Source: Lentisphaeria bacterium (GTDB lineage Bacteria; Verrucomicrobiota; Lentisphaeria; Victivallales; UBA1829). From it: a stretch of 47,315 bases of DNA. The translations under genes were made by a program, and so were the position numbers. Every line of letters begins with the position of its first letter. The stretch's first letter is position 1. The notes beneath the pieces are model-generated. The model was not told the origin of the DNA. It searched no databases and saw only the letters and a list, made by a program, of their open reading frames with translations. The stretch covers positions 1 through 47,315 of the forward strand of contig JAFVTF010000007.1 of NCBI GenBank assembly GCA_017503375.1. The letters are read 5' to 3'. Positions 10,083 to 18,431 of the stretch are shown piece by piece.

Positions 10083-11960
10083 ATGAGCAGACGATCATCG
10101 AAGAAGAAAAAACAGAAACGTTTTGTCGAACAGTGCACAGGGACTTTTTCTGCATCCCGTAATGGATTCGGTTTTGTGGAAACAGAACTGGGCGAAGTCT
10201 TCATTCCCGCAAAATTTGTCAACGGAGCAATCAACGGCGATACCGTAACGGTAACGATTGTTTCCCGTGATAATCCATTGGGGGCAGAAGGAAAGATCGA
10301 GCGGATCGAAGAGCGTTCTCTGAAGATGTTTGTCGGAATGGTTGTTGATACTTATACGGTAAAACCTCTTGACAGTTCTTTGCCGGTGATCAAAATCAGC
10401 GGCGGTCTGAAAGGCGCAAAGAAAAATGACTGGGTCCGGGTTCGTCTGCTTGACAATGGAGCAAAATTTACGGAGAAACTGCGTGGTTCAGTTGAAGAAC
10501 GGATTGGAAAAAGTGCAACCCTTGCAGGGGATTTGCTTTCTGTTTCCAAAGAATTCAATCTTCCGGAACCCTATTCCGATGCAACAGAATTGTTCGCTTC
10601 AAAAATTACACCTCTTGAGTTGGACCGGAAAGATTTGACGAAAGAGTTTACAGTCACGATAGACCCGGAAGATGCAAAAGATTTTGATGATGCCATTTCC
10701 ATCCGGGAAGAAAAGGAATATTGGTACATCGGCGTTCATATTGCCGATGTTGCAGCATGGGTCCGTCCCGGAACAAAACTGGATCAGTCTGCGTTTGAAC
10801 GTGGTTTTTCTTCCTACATTCCCACAATGTTCCGTCCGATGCTGCCCGGAACGTTGACAAAGAAAATCAGTTTGCGTCAAGGTGCTGACTCGCCGGCACA
10901 TACGGTGATTTTGAAAGTGGAGAAATCCAGCGGACGGGTTGTCGGTTCAAATCGGTTTCATTCTCTGGTGAAGGTGGATTCCCGTTTGGATTATGACGGC
11001 GTTCAGTTTTTTCTGGAAAAGGGTAAGACTCCTGAGAAATGGGGCGTCCGGCTGAAGAAAAATTTATCCATGCTGGCTGAAGCTGTTAGAAAAATGCGGG
11101 AATACCGGGCAGAGACAGAACAGTTTTTGTCCATAGAAACAGCAGAAACGAAAGTGATTTGCGATGAAGCCGCTGGGAAAGTCATTGGATTGGAACAGCG
11201 TGTACAGCGGGAATCCGAGGCAATGGTGGAAGAGTGTATGCTTGCTGCCAACAGTGCTGTTGCGGTGGAAATGATTGAAAAAGGAATTCCCGGATTATAC
11301 CGTGTTCACGGAGATCCGGAGCCGGGAAAACTGGAAGAGTTTGCAGTGTTTGCAGAAGGGATTCTGAAGCGGCGCACCGGAGATTTATCCAGCCGGAAAG
11401 TTCTTTGCAGATTTTTGGAAAACCTGCCTGATGACCATACAAAATATGTGATAACTTCGGCGTTATTGCGTGCGATGCAGCGGGCTTGTTATGAGGAAGA
11501 TCCGGCGATCCATTTTGGTTTGGGCAAGACCAGATATTCTCATTTTACCAGCCCTATCCGCCGTTATGCAGATTTGTTTACTCACCAGCAGCTTCTGATG
11601 TTTGATTTGAAGAAAAAGATGCTTTCCAAGAAAAAAGCTGCAGGGATCGCAGAAGTTCTGCTCAAGTTGGAAAAACGGAATGATGATGCTTATTTTGCAG
11701 CTGTTGACCGTTTGAAACTGCATTTCTTGAAGCAATTTATTCAGGAGAAAACCGGAACTCTGTTTGAAGGAGCTGTTGTAAAGATCAATGCTCAGGGAAT
11801 GATTTGTGATATTCCGCAATATGGAATCCGCGGTTTTGTGCCGACTCACAGATTTACGACGATCATGCACAGACGTCCGCCGAAACCGGGGAATCTGATT
11901 TATCTTTATCTGGATTCATTGGATTTCAACGCCGGAACAGCATTTTTCCGTCCGGTTTGA
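10083..11960 (+). CDS. rnr: RNase R/RNase II-family 3'-5' exoribonuclease
   Basis: 625 residues. RNase R degrades RNA, including structured RNA, from the 3' end. A basic N-terminus (RRSSKKKKQKR) leads into OB/cold-shock domains (residues about 17-150). The RNB catalytic domain carries TIDPEDAKDFDDAIS (192-206) with its metal-binding aspartates, and later HFGLGKTRYSHFTSPIRRYADL. A short S1-like domain closes the protein. It is shorter than E. coli RNase R (about 813) because the N-terminal helix-turn-helix and the basic C-terminal tail are absent; RNase II is about 644, so the name could be either. The presence of the cold-shock domain start and the SPIRRYADL block favours RNase R. It ends flush against the convergent LacI gene. 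Confidence 0.93.
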   Translation: MSRRSSKKKKQKRFVEQCTGTFSASRNGFGFVETELGEVFIPAKFVNGAINGDTVTVTIVSRDNPLGAEGKIERIEERSLKMFVGMVVDTYTVKPLDSSLPVIKISGGLKGAKKNDWVRVRLLDNGAKFTEKLRGSVEERIGKSATLAGDLLSVSKEFNLPEPYSDATELFASKITPLELDRKDLTKEFTVTIDPEDAKDFDDAISIREEKEYWYIGVHIADVAAWVRPGTKLDQSAFERGFSSYIPTMFRPMLPGTLTKKISLRQGADSPAHTVILKVEKSSGRVVGSNRFHSLVKVDSRLDYDGVQFFLEKGKTPEKWGVRLKKNLSMLAEAVRKMREYRAETEQFLSIETAETKVICDEAAGKVIGLEQRVQRESEAMVEECMLAANSAVAVEMIEKGIPGLYRVHGDPEPGKLEEFAVFAEGILKRRTGDLSSRKVLCRFLENLPDDHTKYVITSALLRAMQRACYEEDPAIHFGLGKTRYSHFTSPIRRYADLFTHQQLLMFDLKKKMLSKKKAAGIAEVLLKLEKRNDDAYFAAVDRLKLHFLKQFIQEKTGTLFEGAVVKINAQGMICDIPQYGIRGFVPTHRFTTIMHRRPPKPGNLIYLYLDSLDFNAGTAFFRPV

Positions 11961-12959
11961 TCATGTGCTTGATTTGATCAACAGTTCCGGCGCAAGTTTT
12001 GTTTTCAGGGAGATTTGCTTGTTTTTTCCGGAAAGAATATGTTCCATTGTCATTGCTGCCAGTTCCTGATAATCCAGAACAATGGTTGTCAATTCCGGAA
12101 AAAGCTGTTCTCCGACGGGGAGGTTATCACACCCGCAGATTGCCACATCCTGCGGGATACGAAGATGATTTTCCTGCAATACACGGTAAATCCCCGTTGC
12201 CATTTCATCGTTTGTTGCGATTCCGTCAAAGGATAGGTTGTTTGCGAGAGCTTCTCTCATTTTTTCTGCCGCACCGGCTGCGAGAAAATCTGTATTGATG
12301 ATGAGTTCCGGAAGAAAGGACAAGCCGTTGTCGGATAACGCTTCTTTGTAACCGGAAATCATTTCTTTTGTGAAAAAGTGATCTTCCGGTCCGGTAACGA
12401 GAGCAATTTTCCGTTTTCCCCGGCTGATAAGATGGTCCACTGCGAGGTAAGCGGCGCGTCTGTTGTCAAAGGAAAAGGAACTGTAATTCCCTTTGAATGA
12501 TTCCCGGACATGATTATCCAGCAGGATCGCATTGGGCAGAGATGATAACAGATGTTCCAGCTGTTCCGGATCGAATGTTCCGAAAATGATGGTTCCGGCA
12601 CAGCGGCTGCGCTTGATCCGTTCGATCAGCCGGAGAAAGATATTATAACTTCCGTTTGTTGTGCGGATGATACATTCAAAGCCGTTTTGTGCGAGTTTCT
12701 GTTCCAGTGCTGTAAGCAGTCTCATGTGGAAATAATACATGCTGCCATTGATATTTCCCAGAATCAGCTGAACCTGTCTTGGGGTGTCCCCGCTTGCGGG
12801 TCTTCCCTGACGCGCCACATTGGTATAGCCCAAACGTTCCGCTTCTGCCAGAATCCGTTTTTTCGTTTCTTCTTTGACTGATGTCTTTTCCCTGAGTGCG
12901 CGGCTGACCGTCATCAGACTGACTCCGCACGCTTCTGCAATATCTTTGATTGTTGCCAT
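11961..12959 (-). CDS. LacI-family transcriptional regulator
   Basis: 332 residues from the chosen start. The N-terminus MATIKDIAEACGVSLMTVSRALR is a textbook LacI helix-turn-helix with hinge helix, followed by a periplasmic-binding-protein-like sensor domain (AGTIIFGTFDPEQLE, GIATNDEMATGIYRVL, VAICGCDNLP). Such proteins respond to sugars or sugar-derived ligands. The frame runs 14 codons further up, but GGAGGT lies 7 bases before the ATG at 12959, which fits the family start. A palindrome overlaps its own -10 box, pointing to autorepression. The gene is convergent with rnr with no gap. Target genes are not known; similar half-sites occur upstream of the serine hydrolase and M24 genes. Confidence 0.92.
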   Translation of the reverse strand: MATIKDIAEACGVSLMTVSRALREKTSVKEETKKRILAEAERLGYTNVARQGRPASGDTPRQVQLILGNINGSMYYFHMRLLTALEQKLAQNGFECIIRTTNGSYNIFLRLIERIKRSRCAGTIIFGTFDPEQLEHLLSSLPNAILLDNHVRESFKGNYSSFSFDNRRAAYLAVDHLISRGKRKIALVTGPEDHFFTKEMISGYKEALSDNGLSFLPELIINTDFLAAGAAEKMREALANNLSFDGIATNDEMATGIYRVLQENHLRIPQDVAICGCDNLPVGEQLFPELTTIVLDYQELAAMTMEHILSGKNKQISLKTKLAPELLIKSST

Positions 12960-12972
12960 TTCAACGACCTCC

Positions 12973-13008
12973 AATGTTAAAATATAATTTAACATTTTCA
13001 AAATTCAA
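12973..13008 (-). promoter_or_regulatory. lacI-type gene promoter with overlapping operator palindrome
   Basis: On the minus strand TTGAAT (13003-13008) and TATATT (12981-12986) are 16 bases apart. The -10 box lies inside the inverted repeat AATGTTAAA (12973-12981)/TTTAACATT (12988-12996). An operator placed on the regulator's own -10 is the usual arrangement for autoregulation in this family; the protein-site link is inferred. Confidence 0.6.
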
Positions 13009-13029
13009 GCCGTATCTGAAAAAACATTT

Positions 13030-13236
13030 AGCTCTGTTCCCAATATGGGTTGGTAAATCCTTCTGCTCTGCTGTCAACTTTAAGATGGCATTTTGATTTT
13101 TGAGCTGCAAAAATTGGAATGCCGCAAAAAGGTTTGAAAAAGGATGATGGGGTTTCGGGGAAGAAGAGAAGAAATTTCCTCAAACGTTTTTCCCTTCTTC
13201 CCCGATCACAAAATAACCTTTGTTGGGAACAGAGCC
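13030..13236. mobile_element. MITE-like structured repeat, copy B (complete)
   Basis: This copy has both ends: GCTCTGTTCCCAA (13031-13043) and its perfect reverse complement TTGGGAACAGAGC (13223-13235). AAACATTT occurs directly on each side (13022-13029 and 13237-13244), an 8-bp target-site duplication. Two internal hairpins pair 13087-13102 with 13108-13123 and 13155-13166 with 13194-13205. The arm sequences differ from copies A and C but pairing is kept, and the loop word TTTCCTCAAA is conserved in the second hairpin. No protein is encoded, so any transposition would need an enzyme from elsewhere. The rest of the 12960-13324 gap holds only the lacI promoter and a terminator. Confidence 0.85.
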
Positions 13237-13277
13237 AAACATTTTGAGCAGGTTACTGGAGAACGTTCAGTTCGTAC

Positions 13278-13306
13278 AAAAAAGGCTGCTTTTTACAGCA
13301 GCCTTT
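13278..13306 (-). terminator. Terminator of the serine hydrolase gene
   Basis: AAAGGCTGC (13281-13289) pairs with GCAGCCTTT (13298-13306), and a TTTTTT run follows on the minus strand. It begins about 20 bases after the stop codon. Confidence 0.88.
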
Positions 13307-13324
13307 GATAAGTAATATTCAAAA

Positions 13325-14536
13325 TTACTTCATTCTTCCGGTATATGCTTCTGTTGCAGAATCATCTACTTTCATGCTGAAAAATTTGTTGGCGGCTTCT
13401 CCGATCTTTTTATCCCATGGACGGGGGCCGCCATTGAGCTGAACAACTTTCAGACGGAGTTCTTTTTTCTTCCAGTTGACAGAACAGCTGGTTCCCCATG
13501 CGCCGCCGTGCCCCATGATACCGTTTTTCAGGTCGACATTCAAACCGAGAGAATAGGTACCGAGATTTTTCGGACGGGTTGAATCTGCGAGATATTTTTT
13601 TACAGTTTCTTCTTTGAGGATACGGACACCGTTTTCTCCGACACCGAGATTCATCAGCATTTTATAGAATTTCAGCTGATCTGCGGCAGTCGTCCAGAGA
13701 CCTGCACCTGCGGAGGGGTGGACGTTCGGTCCGTTGTGGGGCAGGGGCATTGCGCTGTTGAACTTGAGGAATTCCGCTTTTTTCCCTTTTTTGACCATAT
13801 ACATGGAAATGGAATTTTTCAACTGTTCATCGGTGGGATTGAAGGTCGAATTTTCCATCCCGAGAGGATCAAGGACGCGTTCTTTCAGAAAAATTTCCCA
13901 GGGCTTTCCGGTAACGACTTCAACGACAGCCGCTCCGATATCAATCCCTGTATTGGAATATCTTGCTTTTGTTCCGGGTTCAAAATAGAGAGGAATGGAA
14001 GCGGCTTCTTTTGCGGTATCGCGCAGGGAAAGTCCCGGCCATCCTTTTTTGCTCTTTGTGGGGATTTCAAAACCGAACCCGCCTGTATGGTTCATGACCA
14101 TGCGGATGGTCAATGTATTTTTAGCAGGAACAACTTTGTTTTTGCCTGCGCGGACCTTGAGATTTTTGAATTCCGGAAGATATTTTGAGACAGGATCATC
14201 GAGAGAAATTTTTCCTTCTTCAACGAGGATTGCAATGGTAACACCGCAGAACCCTTTTGTCTGGGAACACTGCATGAACAGATTGTCCATTGTGATGGGG
14301 CGTTTCTGATCCACATCAGCCCATCCGGCACAAACGGTTTCCTGCAAATTTCCTTTGCAGAAGATGCTGATAATGCCGGGAAGTTCGCCGGATTCGATGT
14401 AGGGTTTGACTGCTTCCGCAGCAAATTGTGTTTTACTGTCTTTGTGCTGACATTCTGTTTTTGCACAGAAACAGCCGGAAAGGAATCCGGCTGCAATCAC
14501 AGCTGCAGCAAGTTTTGATACAAATGAAAGTTTCAT
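13325..14536 (-). CDS. Serine hydrolase lipoprotein, class C beta-lactamase/esterase family
   Basis: 403 residues. A lipoprotein signal is clear: basic start, hydrophobic core and LSGC lipobox at residues 19-22, so the mature protein is lipid-anchored at Cys22. The penicillin-binding fold motifs are S91-Q-T-K94, Y193-S-N195 and HGG at 343-345 replacing KTG. These are the catalytic sites of the AmpC/EstB group (Pfam Beta-lactamase), which includes esterases, DD-peptidases and beta-lactamases. Substrate is uncertain; the HGG triad replacement favours an esterase or peptidase over true antibiotic hydrolysis. It has its own promoter and terminator and is divergent from the M24 gene. Confidence 0.87.
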   Translation of the reverse strand: MKLSFVSKLAAAVIAAGFLSGCFCAKTECQHKDSKTQFAAEAVKPYIESGELPGIISIFCKGNLQETVCAGWADVDQKRPITMDNLFMQCSQTKGFCGVTIAILVEEGKISLDDPVSKYLPEFKNLKVRAGKNKVVPAKNTLTIRMVMNHTGGFGFEIPTKSKKGWPGLSLRDTAKEAASIPLYFEPGTKARYSNTGIDIGAAVVEVVTGKPWEIFLKERVLDPLGMENSTFNPTDEQLKNSISMYMVKKGKKAEFLKFNSAMPLPHNGPNVHPSAGAGLWTTAADQLKFYKMLMNLGVGENGVRILKEETVKKYLADSTRPKNLGTYSLGLNVDLKNGIMGHGGAWGTSCSVNWKKKELRLKVVQLNGGPRPWDKKIGEAANKFFSMKVDDSATEAYTGRMK

Positions 14537-14574
14537 GTTTATTCTCCGGGGTTGTTGAGATTTATACCTGTTTT

Positions 14575-14602
14575 AATATATCCGCAGAACTGCATTTTAC
14601 AA
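14575..14602 (-). promoter_or_regulatory. Promoter of the serine hydrolase gene
   Basis: TTGTAA (14597-14602) and TATATT (14575-14580) on the minus strand are separated by 16 bases, about 40 bases upstream of the start codon. Confidence 0.5.
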
Positions 14603-14654
14603 GCAGATATTTGAATGGAATTGCGTTTTCGGAGAAAATATCCGGATAAAGATT

Positions 14655-14674
14655 TGTTAATTGCATAATTTAAC
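14655..14674. promoter_or_regulatory. TGTTAA/TTAACA inverted half-sites between divergent genes
   Basis: TGTTAA (14655-14660) and TTAACA (14669-14674) face each other in the divergent serine hydrolase/M24 gap. They match the core arms of the palindrome on the LacI gene's promoter. A further looser pair, TGTTA and TAACA, lies at 14774-14796 just after the M24 transcription start. Regulation by the nearby LacI protein is a guess from this similarity. Confidence 0.35.
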
Positions 14675-14731
14675 ATTTTGTAAAAATAAAGATTTTTTTG
14701 AGAAAATTTGATTTTCAAGCAAGAAAAAGAC

Positions 14732-14760
14732 TTGAAAAACTTTCATTTATGGATTATATT
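14732..14760 (+). promoter_or_regulatory. Sigma-70 promoter of the M24 family gene
   Basis: TTGAAA (14732-14737) and TATATT (14755-14760) with a 17-base spacer, about 70 bases upstream of the ATG. Confidence 0.7.
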
Positions 14761-14828
14761 CTGTTGAAATGAATGTTAATTTATCATTCTCTAACAGAAA
14801 ACAATAACGAGAAAGAAAGGGTAGAGTT

Positions 14829-16001
14829 ATGGGATATCTTCCGCTCTCAGAAAGTCTGGCACGTCAGGCAAAAGTCAAGGAAATCCTTGCAAAGCACAAT
14901 CTTGACATCGCATTGGTTTATTACGATGAATTCGGAATCGGAAACGGTTGGTATCTGACCGGCTGGTGTCCGCAGTTTGAATCCGGTTCTGTTCTGATTC
15001 CCCGCGAAGGCGACTGCATGCTTCTGGGCGGACCTGAAAGTGAACCGTTCGCAAAGCAGGACAGTGCCATCACTGAAACCCGCAACTTCCCCGCATTCAT
15101 GGTTCCCGATGAAGAATATCCCGCTTCCACCATTATTGACTTCCCGAAACTGTTCGCAGAATTGCAGCAGACCATTGGCAAAGTGAAACGTGTTGGTTTG
15201 GTTGGAGCAGACCGTATGCCCATGGGCTGCTACAAAGCAATCGCTGCAGGGTTCACCGGATGCGAAATGGTTGATATTACGGAAGAATATCTCCAGCTCC
15301 GTTATTACAAATCCGCATGGGAAATTGATCAGATCCGTGCTGCTTTCAAGCTGGCTGATTACTCCTATGATGCAATGAAAGCCATGATCAAACCCGGTGC
15401 TTCCGAAATTGAAGTTGCCGCTGCCGGAGAATATGCTGCACGTCAGCGCGGCGCAAGCGGATTCGGATTTACCGCAATCGTCGGTTCCGGAACCCGTGCA
15501 AACGCAGTTGTTCCCACCGCAAGTGCCAAGAAGATGGTTGCAGGTGAAACCGTTATGATTGGTCTTTCTCCGAAAGTCAGCGGTTATGCTTCTGCAATGG
15601 GCGATTATCTTCCTGTTTCTGGAGAATATACCGCAAGCCAGCTGGAATGTCTGAAGGTTCTCCGCGAAGCATTCCGTCTGACCAAAGCGATGTTGAAGCC
15701 CGGAAATATCGGACGTGATATTGATGCTCCTGCCCGCCGTTTCTGCGAAAAGCATGGTCTTGACGGTTATCTGATCTGTCCGTTCGCTCACACGATCGGT
15801 ATTCATGAAGCAGAATCTCCGTTCTTCGGTCCCAACAGTAACGATGTTCTGAAGCCCGGCATGACGGTTTGTGTTGACGTCAGTTTCTTCGGACATCCGG
15901 AATGGCACGGTTCCCGTATTGAAACTGGTTATGTCATTACCGAAGATGGCGCAGAACCGCTCAGCACCAAGATGGATGCTCTCCATACATCAGAGGTCTG
16001 A
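14829..16001 (+). CDS. M24 (Xaa-Pro peptidase/creatinase-fold) protein with degenerate metal site
   Basis: 390 residues with the two-domain creatinase/prolidase layout: an N-terminal creatinase domain (about 10-155) and a C-terminal pita-bread domain. True M24 aminopeptidases bind two metal ions through D, D, H, E, E. Here the first Asp position is Gly245 (VMIGLSPKVSGY), the second is Ala256, His321 is kept (PFAHTIGIHEA), the first Glu position is Asp350, and Glu365 (SRIETGYVITEDGAE) is kept. Loss of both aspartates recalls creatinase, a metal-free amidinohydrolase of this fold, so calling it a dipeptidase would be unsafe. No signal peptide. It has a promoter, an AAAGGG-type Shine-Dalgarno and a terminator of its own, so it is monocistronic. 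Confidence 0.85.
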   Translation: MGYLPLSESLARQAKVKEILAKHNLDIALVYYDEFGIGNGWYLTGWCPQFESGSVLIPREGDCMLLGGPESEPFAKQDSAITETRNFPAFMVPDEEYPASTIIDFPKLFAELQQTIGKVKRVGLVGADRMPMGCYKAIAAGFTGCEMVDITEEYLQLRYYKSAWEIDQIRAAFKLADYSYDAMKAMIKPGASEIEVAAAGEYAARQRGASGFGFTAIVGSGTRANAVVPTASAKKMVAGETVMIGLSPKVSGYASAMGDYLPVSGEYTASQLECLKVLREAFRLTKAMLKPGNIGRDIDAPARRFCEKHGLDGYLICPFAHTIGIHEAESPFFGPNSNDVLKPGMTVCVDVSFFGHPEWHGSRIETGYVITEDGAEPLSTKMDALHTSEV

Positions 16002-16020
16002 TTTCCTGTAATTTCTGAAA

Positions 16021-16058
16021 AATCCCGGAAGATTTCTTGATCTTCCCGGGATTTTTTT
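16021..16058 (+). terminator. Terminator of the M24 family gene
   Basis: AATCCCGGAAGAT (16021-16033) pairs with ATCTTCCCGGGATT (16040-16053) with a one-base bulge, followed by a T-run. Confidence 0.9.
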
Positions 16059-16068
16059 ATAATATTAA

Positions 16069-16097
16069 TTGATTTTTTTACGTTTTTGAAGTATATT
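16069..16097 (+). promoter_or_regulatory. Promoter of the GspE-like/CvpA-like pair
   Basis: TTGATT (16069-16074) and TATATT (16092-16097) with a 17-base spacer, about 100 bases before the ATG. Confidence 0.5.
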
Positions 16098-16194
16098 ATT
16101 ATTTGATTAGTTTTCTGTGTCTCCGGCAATAAAATCATGGAAAACTGTTTTGTTTTTTAATGTGACAGCTGCTTGAACATAAAAGGATGGAAAA

Positions 16195-17640
16195 ATGACA
16201 GAGAACTGGATTTCCGTTTTACTTCTCTATGCGTGGTTGTTTTTAGGGTTGTATTCTTATTACAAGAGACCTAAGAACAGTGAATCAAAGTGGTTGAACT
16301 TTTTGTTTTTTTTCACCGGTCCATTCGGATTGATATGGAACCTTGTCAAGGGAAATCCGGAATTTTTTCAGTTTTTTTCCAAGTTTAAGACGAAAAGAAA
16401 GGCTGAGAATAAGAAATTTTTGAATCTTGTATTTCTGGACAGTCATGGCCGGGATATGTACGCTGATGCGGACAGCAATACCGATATCTATGAAATAGTT
16501 CAAAAGATGATTTATGATGCAGTGGTGAAGAATTGCAGTGATATTTTTATAGATCCGAAAGGAAGTGCGTATGTTGTCCGTTTCCGTATTGACGGAATGA
16601 TCCGGATTTATGATACGTTTCTGGAAGATAATGCCCTGTCAGTAATCAGTATGATCAAGGTTATTTCGAGCATGGATATTGCGGAAAAACGCCGTCCGCA
16701 GGATGGTTCATTCTCCATTATCTGTGATGAATTGAATACCTCATTCCGCGTTGCAACAGTTGGTGTTCATGGCGGCGAAAAGATTACAATCCGTGTAATT
16801 GCATCAGAGAACAGTAAACGTCCGTTAGAACAGATTGGGGTGACTGCTTCCCAGCTTAATACGATCCGGAATGGTTTGAAGCTTCCTTCCGGAATGATTC
16901 TGATGTGCGGTCCTACAGGCAGCGGTAAAACTTCAACATTGTATTCCATGCTGGGAACGATAGATTATTCAATGAAGAATGTAATATCAATCGAAGATCC
17001 GATTGAACGGATCGTTCCTGAAATCAGTCAGATGGAAGTAAATACGAAAGCCGGAATTACATTTGCTTCTCTTTTGAGAAATGCTTTGCGTCAGAATCCG
17101 GACGTGATATGTCTCGGAGAAATCCGTGATGAAGAAACTGCAGAGATTGCAGCACATGCTGCGCAGACTGGACACTTGATTATTGCAACGCTTCACAGTA
17201 ATGACTGTGTCGGAACCATTGTCCGTTTAACAGATTTGGGGATTCCGCTGCGGTCCATTGCAGCAAGTCTGCATTTGATCGTTTCCCAGAGACTGGTCCG
17301 CCGGCTTTGCGATCACTGTAAGAAAAAGGCTGATTTGACACCTCAGCGGGTTCATTTTTGCGAGCAGTGCGGAATTCCTGTAGATTCTGTATACAGTCCA
17401 GTTGGATGTCCGGAATGTGATCATACAGGATATTCCGGACGTCAGGCTGTTTTTGAATTGCTGACAATGTCGAATGAATTGCGGGCAATTATGGAGGCTC
17501 CGGACACTTCCATTACAAAGATTCAGGAGTATATAGACCAGGTACAGGGGACAGGATCTATATTCTCCATAACAGGAAATATGGTAATCCGCGGTTCTAT
17601 TTCTCTGGATGAATTTGAGCGGGTTAATGTAACATTTTAA
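16195..17640 (+). CDS. Membrane-anchored GspE/PilB-family secretion ATPase
   Basis: 481 residues. The C-terminal two thirds are a type II secretion/type IV pilus assembly ATPase: Walker A GPTGSGKTS (239-247), the Asp-box IEDPIE (266-271), Walker B LGEIRD (307-312), His-box GHLIIATLHSN, and a zinc-type tetracysteine region (C372, C375, C389, C392, C405, C408). What is unusual is the N-terminus. In place of the normal cytoplasmic N1 domain there are two hydrophobic segments (about 5-23 and 33-51) followed by a basic stretch, so the enzyme appears tied to the inner membrane. No pilin, GspF or secretin gene is next to it; its neighbour is a CvpA-like membrane protein 13 bases downstream. A role in pilus assembly or secretion is likely but the partner system lies elsewhere. 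Confidence 0.88.
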   Translation: MTENWISVLLLYAWLFLGLYSYYKRPKNSESKWLNFLFFFTGPFGLIWNLVKGNPEFFQFFSKFKTKRKAENKKFLNLVFLDSHGRDMYADADSNTDIYEIVQKMIYDAVVKNCSDIFIDPKGSAYVVRFRIDGMIRIYDTFLEDNALSVISMIKVISSMDIAEKRRPQDGSFSIICDELNTSFRVATVGVHGGEKITIRVIASENSKRPLEQIGVTASQLNTIRNGLKLPSGMILMCGPTGSGKTSTLYSMLGTIDYSMKNVISIEDPIERIVPEISQMEVNTKAGITFASLLRNALRQNPDVICLGEIRDEETAEIAAHAAQTGHLIIATLHSNDCVGTIVRLTDLGIPLRSIAASLHLIVSQRLVRRLCDHCKKKADLTPQRVHFCEQCGIPVDSVYSPVGCPECDHTGYSGRQAVFELLTMSNELRAIMEAPDTSITKIQEYIDQVQGTGSIFSITGNMVIRGSISLDEFERVNVTF

Positions 17641-17653
17641 TGGAGAGTGACAG

Positions 17654-18415
17654 ATGGGATCTTTAATTATTTTTATTGCCGGTATTTTGGGGGCTTGTCA
17701 GGTTAATAAAAGAACCTTCCTGCAGTCATGGTGCAGTTTGATCAACCTTTGTTTTGCCGTTTATTTTGCCGTTTTTTTGACACCGTTTCTGGTAACTATG
17801 CTTGAAATTAAGGGGTTGGACACCAGTTATAAAATCTGTATATCGCTGATTGCTCTTCTTATTGTTGTCTGTATTCTTCTATTCAAGCTGGTTGGTCTTC
17901 TTTTTCCGGAAACAGATATCAAAGTTAAAATACCTGTTGCAGCGGAAAAATGCGGAACGATGATATGTTCATTCTTCTCTTTTATGATTATCGTGGCATT
18001 TGTGCTTTTCTGCTTTACAACAATTCCTTACAGTAAAAAGCTGCCTTTGCCGGAAAGTATCAGAACCGCCTCTGCCAAAACATTGCGGGGTGTGGTAAAT
18101 ACAGTTAATGGTTTTTCTTTTCAGACTCTTTCCGAAACCGGTGTTAATGCTTTGCAGACAGTAGGGCTTATAGAGGTAAAAAAAGAAAATCCGGAAGAAC
18201 AGCTTTCAGCCAAAAATGAGGAAAAAGAACCGTCTGCAAAGAAAGCAGAGGTTCCTTCAGAAGTAAAAAAATCCGCAGCGCCCAGGACCGGAGATGCCGT
18301 GGAACAGAAAGCTGTCAAGGTTACAGAAAAGCTGCCTGTTTCAAAATCTGCTGATTCATCAACAGAAGAAAAATTGAAAGAAAAAACGGAAGGCGGTTCA
18401 GAACAGAAAAATTGA
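17654..18415 (+). CDS. CvpA-like membrane protein with long charged tail
   Basis: 253 residues. Four hydrophobic segments (about 3-17, 28-48, 61-83 and 103-126) are followed by a 100-residue Lys/Glu/Ala/Ser-rich tail likely to be disordered. The arrangement and start resemble the CvpA family (colicin V production protein), whose exact function is unsettled though it affects envelope stress resistance. It follows the GspE-like ATPase by 13 bases and is probably co-transcribed. Similarity is structural rather than strong in residues, so the family name is tentative. Confidence 0.6.
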   Translation: MGSLIIFIAGILGACQVNKRTFLQSWCSLINLCFAVYFAVFLTPFLVTMLEIKGLDTSYKICISLIALLIVVCILLFKLVGLLFPETDIKVKIPVAAEKCGTMICSFFSFMIIVAFVLFCFTTIPYSKKLPLPESIRTASAKTLRGVVNTVNGFSFQTLSETGVNALQTVGLIEVKKENPEEQLSAKNEEKEPSAKKAEVPSEVKKSAAPRTGDAVEQKAVKVTEKLPVSKSADSSTEEKLKEKTEGGSEQKN

Positions 18416-18431
18416 TAAATTTTCTGTTTCT

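Noticed and set aside
13325..14536. Antibiotic-resistance beta-lactamase
   Set aside because: The SxxK and YxN motifs are shared with esterases and peptidases, KTG is HGG, and it is a lipoprotein; resistance cannot be claimed.
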